A stretch of 64,000 nt of DNA from Cylindrodendrum hubeiense (lineage: Eukaryota; Ascomycota; Sordariomycetes; Hypocreales; Nectriaceae), in NCBI GenBank assembly GCA_014621425.1, contig JAANBB010000012.1:1-64000 (forward strand), written 5' to 3'. Positions 58,613-64,000 of this stretch are shown here, one piece after another. The notes beneath the pieces are model-generated. The model did no database searches. It was not told where the DNA came from and saw only the letters and a program-made list of their open reading frames with translations. How positions within the stretch are numbered: position 1 is the first letter of the stretch; every line of letters begins with the position of its first letter. The position numbers were made by a program, and so were the translations under genes.

Positions 58613-61600
58613 ATGGATCCCTTATCAATCGCGGCGGGCGCCGCAGGACTCGTTTCCGGGTGTGCAGGCATCATCAGCGTTTTGTATACCTGGATAGACG
58701 ACACTATCGACATCGATGAGAATGTATCGAGCCTGCTCGAGGAGATCACGGCGCTATCGCGTGTCCTGGAGTCCGTCAGCAATGCCTCTGCGAAGGCGCC
58801 GGGGATGGTTGTCGCCGAGATCGATCCGGATGGTAGCCTGTGGATTAGCGTGAGGGATACGTTGGGGGACATCAAGAGCACGCTTGATAAGCTTAACCTG
58901 CTTCTTGCTGATGTTCTGAAGAGCAGTACCGGCGTCTTCAACCGCGGGTTTCTAAGGAGACCAACCAAACATATTAGATTCAGTCTGCGATCAAAGGATA
59001 TTAACACATACAAGGACCGGATAAAGTCATACAACACTGCTATGACTAGTGCCCTGCAGATGATCAATGTGTATGAGATCTCCCTGCACTATCGTCATAT
59101 TGTTGCTGATAACGATTGTCAGCTGCCTATTAATTCAAAACAATTCATCCCAGGAGAATGTGATTCAAGTTCTCTCTGGTCTAAAATCCCAAGTCAGGCG
59201 AGTCGAATTCGCTTTGCAAGCCACAACCCCATTTGGCGCTGGGCCTGCCGAGAGAACGGAGGAGGATGACCGCATTTCGCGGAACATGAAGCAACTTGTC
59301 CGTGTAGCAGAAAACTTTCACTCCAGTGCAAGCACCATTGTCAGGGAAGGCCCTCGGTCAACAGTGTGGGGAGGCAGTATTATGGGAGATCGCTTGACGG
59401 ACGACCAAGTCTCAAGCATCCAGAACTGGATACCTCCGCCCATTGACGAGGAAACCCCCTATCGAAATGGTTCCGTGAATAGGAGCCGGTCAAGAAGGGA
59501 CAGCCTCCCCCACGCTGGAACTGAAGAGGGCCGCCGGTCCGACTCTGACGACGATATCGACAAGGAGCTTGCCAGGAGACTCGAAGAGCTTGCCGTCACG
59601 AATCAAAAAAGTGGCGATCATGAGAAAGCCGAGAATTTCTACCGCCGAGCTATCGATAGCGGAAAAGCCAGCGACAGATCGCCCCAACACCTCGCAATGA
59701 TGAGGGCGAACCTCGCATACGTTTGCATGTGCCAACAGAAATGGAAAGAAGCAGAGGAAATCCTTGCTCCGATGGCATTTGAAAAGAAAACCCATGACAT
59801 ATTGGTATACCACGGTTTACATGCCTTGGCTATGGTGTCAGCAAAGGGCTCAGACCTTGACGCCGCATATAGTTTCGGCAAGCGTGCTCTCTGGGGCAAG
59901 AGAAAAGTCATAGGCAAGTCAGATCCGTCGTGCTGGGATACGTCGGCTCTGCTTTCAAGAATATGCTTTGCGAGGAATGATATTGCCGAAGCAGAAGCCC
60001 ACATGAGCTTCATCCCCTCTTCTTACTTCCAAGGAGGACTTCAAAGGCGCTCCATGTACTCTTCCGACCGGCAAGTTTCAGATCTCGACGCCTTGGCGTA
60101 CCTGAATAACTCAGTGTTACAAAACCATGCCGCCTTACCACCAGTCGACGCGAGCGAGGCCGGGTCGTCAACCACGACCGGAACTCCCGACGTAGGACAG
60201 ACTCGCCGACCCGAATTATCAACTCCAGCCAGATTTTTCATCGAAGCTGTTGACGAACCACAACGCGTGGGAAATCCTCGGCCCAGACCGAATGAAGTAG
60301 GATCCCGCCAGAGTGTATTATCACAACGAACACTACCAGTTGTGTCGAATTACACGCTTCCCCCCGCAGATTTATCACAACGAACACTACCAGCTGCGTC
60401 GACGTTCACGCTCCCCCCGCTCCCCCCAGCGGATTTACCACATCGAACACTACCAGCTGCGTCGACGTCCACGCTCCCTCCTGCGAATTTACTACCACTA
60501 GCTACAAGGATGTCTACGGGCCGCCCACCTCCTGTTCAAATTTCGCCAGATCCAGATTTACTCCCGCGTTTCCCCGAACCAGAATCCACTCGGAGTTCAT
60601 CCCAGTATTGGTATGAGCCTGCCACTCAAAATCGGGCGGTGGAACCGCGTCATCAACATACACCATACTCTCTTCCAGTGACGAATCCCACTTACAATCA
60701 ATCTCCTTCGAAACCCCGCTTTGTTGTCGGTGTTGCATATGGAACTTTACAGACAACTGTTGCATTCAGCTATGTCGATGGTATGGACGCTAGGGAAGAT
60801 GTTATTAGTGACTGGCCTGGCAGTAAAACAAATTCTAAACCTGCGGTTAGTTTTTATAGCCTTGTGTATCCGGTTTACGAGTCTAACATGACCTAGGTCC
60901 CTACGGTTCTCTATTATGACCAATATGAGAAAGTAGTCGGGTGGGGCCATGATATCGCGAATGCGTTGGCCCCTTCGGGTTACCCGAAACCAGGCGTGCA
61001 AAAGCCTGAGTGGTTCAAATTACATCTTGAGGGTGCGGTGGACAAAGACGTTGGCTCCATCAGCCTACCTCCTCTTCCAACCGGAAAAGGAGCCATAGAC
61101 GTGTCGGCAGACTACCTCATGCACCTTCGTCAAAGTATCCAGTCAGCCCTACGGAAGCAGTTAGGCGACGTCTTCAACAGGGAAGAAGGCAACATCTATT
61201 GGTGTTTTACAGTCCCTGCCAGCTGGACCACGAGCGGGAAGTCCGCCCTTGCAATTGCAATTGGAAGAGCTGGCTATCTCCAGCGTCAAGACCGCCTTTC
61301 ACTAGTAGTAGAGTCGGAGGCTGCGATACTCTTTTCTTCAAAACATGGCCTTCTAAATGTTCGGAAATCTGATGCAATTCTCGTCGTTGACTGTGGCCAA
61401 GCAACGGTGGAACTGATGGCCCACCGGGTGCACGGCGAGAACCCCTTGGCAGTATCAGACCTCACTGCCCCAACCGGGGACAGTTGTGGGTAAGTTGCCC
61501 CCACTCCTATTTCCATGGTCGCATCTGACTGTTGTCTAGGTCATTATCTTTGAATCGTAATTTCAGTGCCCTCGTGCGGAAGAAACTGGGAAATGCGAGA

Positions 61601-62147
61601 TTGGCCTACGGCTCTAATACCTACACGCGTGCATATTTAGAGGCAATCAGAGACTTTGAAAATCGAATCAAGGGCAAATTTCAAAATAACGGATGGAAGT
61701 GGGCTGTCGATGTCAACATCGAAACTGCGATACCGGAAGCAGATATCGATGAAGGATATATGGTATTCACAAATGATGAGATTTTTGAATGTTTCCAGCC
61801 CGTCATTGAACGCACCTTGGAATTAGTCAGGGGCCAAGTCTCCACCATACAAGAGAAAAACAGGAACCTGGGGGTAAGAACTCCAGATGCTGCCTCCTTG
61901 GATAGAAGAATGCTGACCAAATGTACCGGTTTAGGCTGTCATAGTCATTGGAGAATTTGCAACATCGAATTACTTATTCGAGCGAATTCAAATGGATTTT
62001 GCCCCTCAGCTGCAATCTAGAATCGTTCGGCCGATGGATCCAGGGTCGACTCACGCTCAAGGAGCTGTCACGGCAGGCATGCACCGAATGTCACTTGGGA
62101 ATGAGGAGAGTGAAAGATTATTGATAGAGGCTGTTGGTTATTGGTAG
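58613..62147 (+). CDS. STAND N-terminal domain - TPR - degenerate Hsp70/actin-like domain fusion
   Basis: Exons are 58613-59070, 59123-60845, 60897-61489, 61540-61873 and 61935-62147 (introns 50-61 bp), giving 1106 aa. The start M-D-P-L-S-I-A-A-G-A-A-G-L is the signature of the fungal N-terminal domain of STAND/NLR proteins (residues 1 to about 150, helical). Next come a polar linker, a helical TPR-like region (about 293-455, with HEKAENFYRRAID and KWKEAEEILAP) and a proline-rich stretch with three repeats of RTLPAASTxTLPPADL (about 548-610). An Hsp70/HSPA12-type nucleotide domain follows (about 685 to the end): G-V-A-Y-G-T, later I-L-V-V-D-C-G-Q-A-T-V-E-L and I-V-I-G-E-F-A-T-S-N-Y-L. These stand where active family members have GIDFGTT, DxGGGT and GGFGxSPYL. 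Loss of the first Asp and of loop glycines suggests weak or no ATPase activity. No substrate-binding domain follows. An alternative last intron at 62144 could add about 20 residues. Confidence 0.85.
60316..60495 (+). repeat. In-frame coding repeat, about 57-63-bp units
   Basis: Three successive units begin TTATCACAACGAACACTACCAG or close variants (near 60318, 60372 and 60435). They encode R-T-L-P-[VA]-[VA]-S-x-[YFS]-T-L-P-P-[AL]. Unit lengths are multiples of three, so the frame is kept. Confidence 0.8.
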
Positions 62148-63177
62148 GTGACACTTTCTACCAGGAAGAAGTGACAATGGCCCAACAGCCTGCTCAGTTC
62201 ACAGTCTTTGGATATCCGATGATTGCATTGCCATCGACCAACGCCTGCTGAGCGCCTCTTAAGTACAGGGTCAATTAATTAAGGACACGCTTGTCGGAAG
62301 TCGGCACTTGTGGCTAGGCATGATTGGTCGACTGTGTTCAGCTGAACGGCTGGTCGCGATTCAAAACAGGGCATCCATGAAGACACTTTGGATGTGGCAA
62401 ATTCCTAACTGGCAGCCCCGACAGAGCTTCATCTCCCAGACACCTCTTCCCCAGCTTTGTTCGGCATATTATCCTTCAGCGCTGCACTTTTGTCATTACA
62501 CACCTATAGAAAAACAGTACTGGAATTGGAATTTCTTCATGTGTTTGTTAGGCGGTGTGCTTCGTGGTTCTTCCCCGCTTGCCCCCTCACGTAGCCTGCT
62601 TCATGAAACATGCGAGTGTGGCTGTGCAATTAGCTGCGAAGGGCCAAAGCTCCAGCGATCGGGCTCACACGCGCATCTGCCGACAGAGCCAGAAGATAAG
62701 CACATGATGCATCCGGCCCAACTTTAAGGATGATCCGTGCATCATTTATCGGACCCGTGCAAATTGACTAGAAGCTCATTAGCTGGGTTGTAATTGTTCC
62801 AGGGATGAGGGCCGTTTGTAGCAGGGGTTGCCTAGTGAAGTTAGCCCACGGCCTAACCGGGGGATGTGCTAGCCAGCTGAACGCTGTAAGCCTGGGGTCT
62901 AGCCCATGATAGTCACAGCTCGTCAAGCTCGTGTATGCCGTGCTATTAGCCGGCGACTAATTAACACTAAGGGGCAAGAAAGAAAGCGGCGCAATATTAC
63001 CCCGGCAATGTTCTCCATGAGAAATATGTCGGGAAAAGCGCCGAGGCGTGAATTAGACCCAGAATTTTGAGTATTTAAAGTACCCATGATGCCGTTCCAC
63101 TTCCCCAGGAGCTAATATCTCACCCCGACGGTTTCAATTATACCTCGTTTTTAACACTCTCTCCGACACCTTACAAG
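62148..63177. other. Intergenic before the cysteine-rich secreted protein
   Basis: A 139-codon frame (62308-62727) has no domain, signal peptide or gene-like features and is not called. A TATA-like TATTTAAA at 63072-63079 lies about 100 bp before the next start. Confidence 0.5.
63072..63079 (+). promoter_or_regulatory. TATA element of the small secreted protein gene
   Basis: TATTTAAA lies 99 bp before the ATG at 63178, the same spacing as the hydrophobin TATA box in this window. Confidence 0.5.
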
Positions 63178-63468
63178 ATGCGCTTCAGCACTGTTCTCCT
63201 CCTTTTGACCCCCCTGGTGGCCGGGGCCTCGGTCAAGGAAGCGGCAAAGGGTCTGCCAGAGCTTGCCTCTGCGGGAGCGGGAGATGACTTCTATGAGCTT
63301 GGAGGTGGTTCGGGCGATTTCAACATTGCAGCTGTCCAGGTCTGCCCCGCGAAGTACCCTCGGAAATGCCCTCTCGGAAACTTCTGTTGCAAGACGAAGA
63401 AGTGCTGCAAGAAAGAGTGCTGCACGAACGATTCCAAGTACTGCATCAAGGGTCGATGCTACAAGTAA
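63178..63468 (+). CDS. Small secreted cysteine-rich protein (effector-like)
   Basis: This intronless gene encodes 96 aa. The signal peptide M-R-F-S-T-V-L-L-L-L-T-P-L-V-A-G-A is followed by an acidic/glycine-rich propeptide-like part and a basic C-terminal domain of about 45 residues. That domain has ten cysteines in the pattern C-x7-C-x5-CC-x4-CC-x3-CC-x6-C-x4-C. Paired cysteines and lysine-rich spacing indicate a compact disulfide-knotted peptide, as in fungal small secreted effectors or antimicrobial-like proteins. The family is not recognised by name. The predicted product is small, secreted and highly disulfide-bonded; the biological role is unknown. Confidence 0.82.
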   Translation: MRFSTVLLLLTPLVAGASVKEAAKGLPELASAGAGDDFYELGGGSGDFNIAAVQVCPAKYPRKCPLGNFCCKTKKCCKKECCTNDSKYCIKGRCYK

Positions 63469-64000
63469 TTGCACCAGAGTGTACCAGCTTCTGGTAGAAG
63501 GTAAGCAAATTATCCCTCAAGACTGATTCAGGACGGACTAACAAGCGTGCTAGGAATCGAGTGGATGAAATGATCCGGACAGGCCATACATATTACACTC
63601 ACACGACCAGTCAGGCCACCGTTGAGCAAAATGAAATAAAATATATACCCCTAGTTTCTAAACTTATTCATGGACTTTTCTATCATCGCCAATGATCCAT
63701 TGGTCATTTGTCTGTAAAGATATTTATCTATGTTCTGTTCGAATAAACAATCACTTTACAATATCCTTTACTTATATACACCAAGACACCTACAAGTAAG
63801 TGGCTGAGGAACAGACTCCACATCTTGGTAGATTTCCACCACCGCTCGCTCTTGAAAGTATTTGCAAAAAGAGCAAAACAAAACGAAACCAAATTACATC
63901 AGCGAGGATTCCCTGGTCATCACCGCCCTGAGTCCTAATTCACCGCTTCTCATATTGACTTCGGGAAAGCGGACGGGGTCTTTCCGAGCTCCAGCGAATA
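63469..64000. other. 3' flank to window end
   Basis: AT-rich downstream sequence of the secreted-protein gene with several AATAAA-like words (about 63636-63760). No further gene is seen before the window ends. Confidence 0.5.

Noticed and set aside
62308..62727. 139-codon frame on the plus strand
   Set aside because: No recognisable motif; Trp/Cys/His-rich composition is unlike neighbouring proteins. It follows directly after the NLR-type gene and is probably non-coding.
1..64000. CRISPR arrays, insertion sequences, bacterial operon features, secondary-metabolite backbone genes, intact transposons
   Set aside because: None was found. The window is fungal nuclear DNA, and the repeats present are short minisatellites or coding repeats.

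Overview
The window is about 64 kb of nuclear DNA from a filamentous ascomycete (Pezizomycotina). The evidence is: introns of 41-103 nt with GT..AG ends and CTAAC/CTGAC-like branch sites; two intron-bearing tRNAs whose introns can pair with the anticodon; a class II hydrophobin; a fungal tyrosinase; NLR-type (STAND) proteins; and Pth11/rhodopsin-like membrane proteins. A class II hydrophobin together with this gene set fits Sordariomycetes best, perhaps Hypocreales. That placement is inference.

Layout. 1-83: RGG-rich C-terminus of a gene that starts outside the window. 318-590: degenerate 21-bp minisatellite. 572-4456: a Baeyer-Villiger-type flavin monooxygenase (-) and an NtaA/SnaA-type FMN monooxygenase (+), sharing a 398-bp divergent promoter. 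5.6-12.9 kb: a small NTF2-like protein (-), a five-exon 7TM protein with a 23-bp exon (-), and a class II hydrophobin (+). 13.3 kb: tRNA-Gly(UCC). 13.8-21.8 kb: an NLR block on the minus strand, with an intact alpha/beta-hydrolase-NACHT protein and a broken patatin-NB-ARC-TPR gene carrying at least five lesions. 22.9-25.9 kb: a UbiH/salicylate-hydroxylase-like monooxygenase (+) and a rhodopsin-domain membrane protein with one frameshift (-). 27.7 kb: tRNA-Ser(GCU). 29.2-31.2 kb: a small MABP-like beta-prism protein (+) followed by a decayed paralogue. 31.4-32.5 kb: a conserved fungal hypothetical (-). 32.5-36.8 kb: a long gene-poor, GC-rich stretch. 36.8-41.9 kb: a secreted tyrosinase (+) and a 611-aa membrane protein (-). 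45.7-51.7 kb: a membrane-anchored GH16 glucanase-like protein and a family 2 polysaccharide synthase (both +). 52.6-58.2 kb: a class 3 aldehyde dehydrogenase and an OPT transporter with 13 exons (both +). 58.6-62.1 kb: the most unusual gene, an NLR-style protein with a STAND N-terminal domain, a TPR region, a proline-rich repeat and an Hsp70/actin-like domain whose nucleotide motifs are degenerate. 63.2 kb: a secreted 10-cysteine small protein.

No backbone enzyme of a secondary-metabolite cluster (PKS, NRPS, terpene cyclase), no recognisable transposase and no CRISPR array was seen. The genes read as an accessory, environment-facing region: cell surface and wall (hydrophobin, GH16, GT2, tyrosinase), sensing and uptake (7TM, rhodopsin-like, OPT), detoxification (three flavin enzymes, ALDH) and non-self or stress sensing (three NLR-type genes). 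Intact, freshly broken and decayed genes lie side by side. Exon boundaries were worked out by hand from splice signals and family conservation. No alignment or search was run. The frameshifts in the patatin and rhodopsin genes could be real or could be consensus errors; the two nonsense codons in the patatin gene are harder to explain as indel error.
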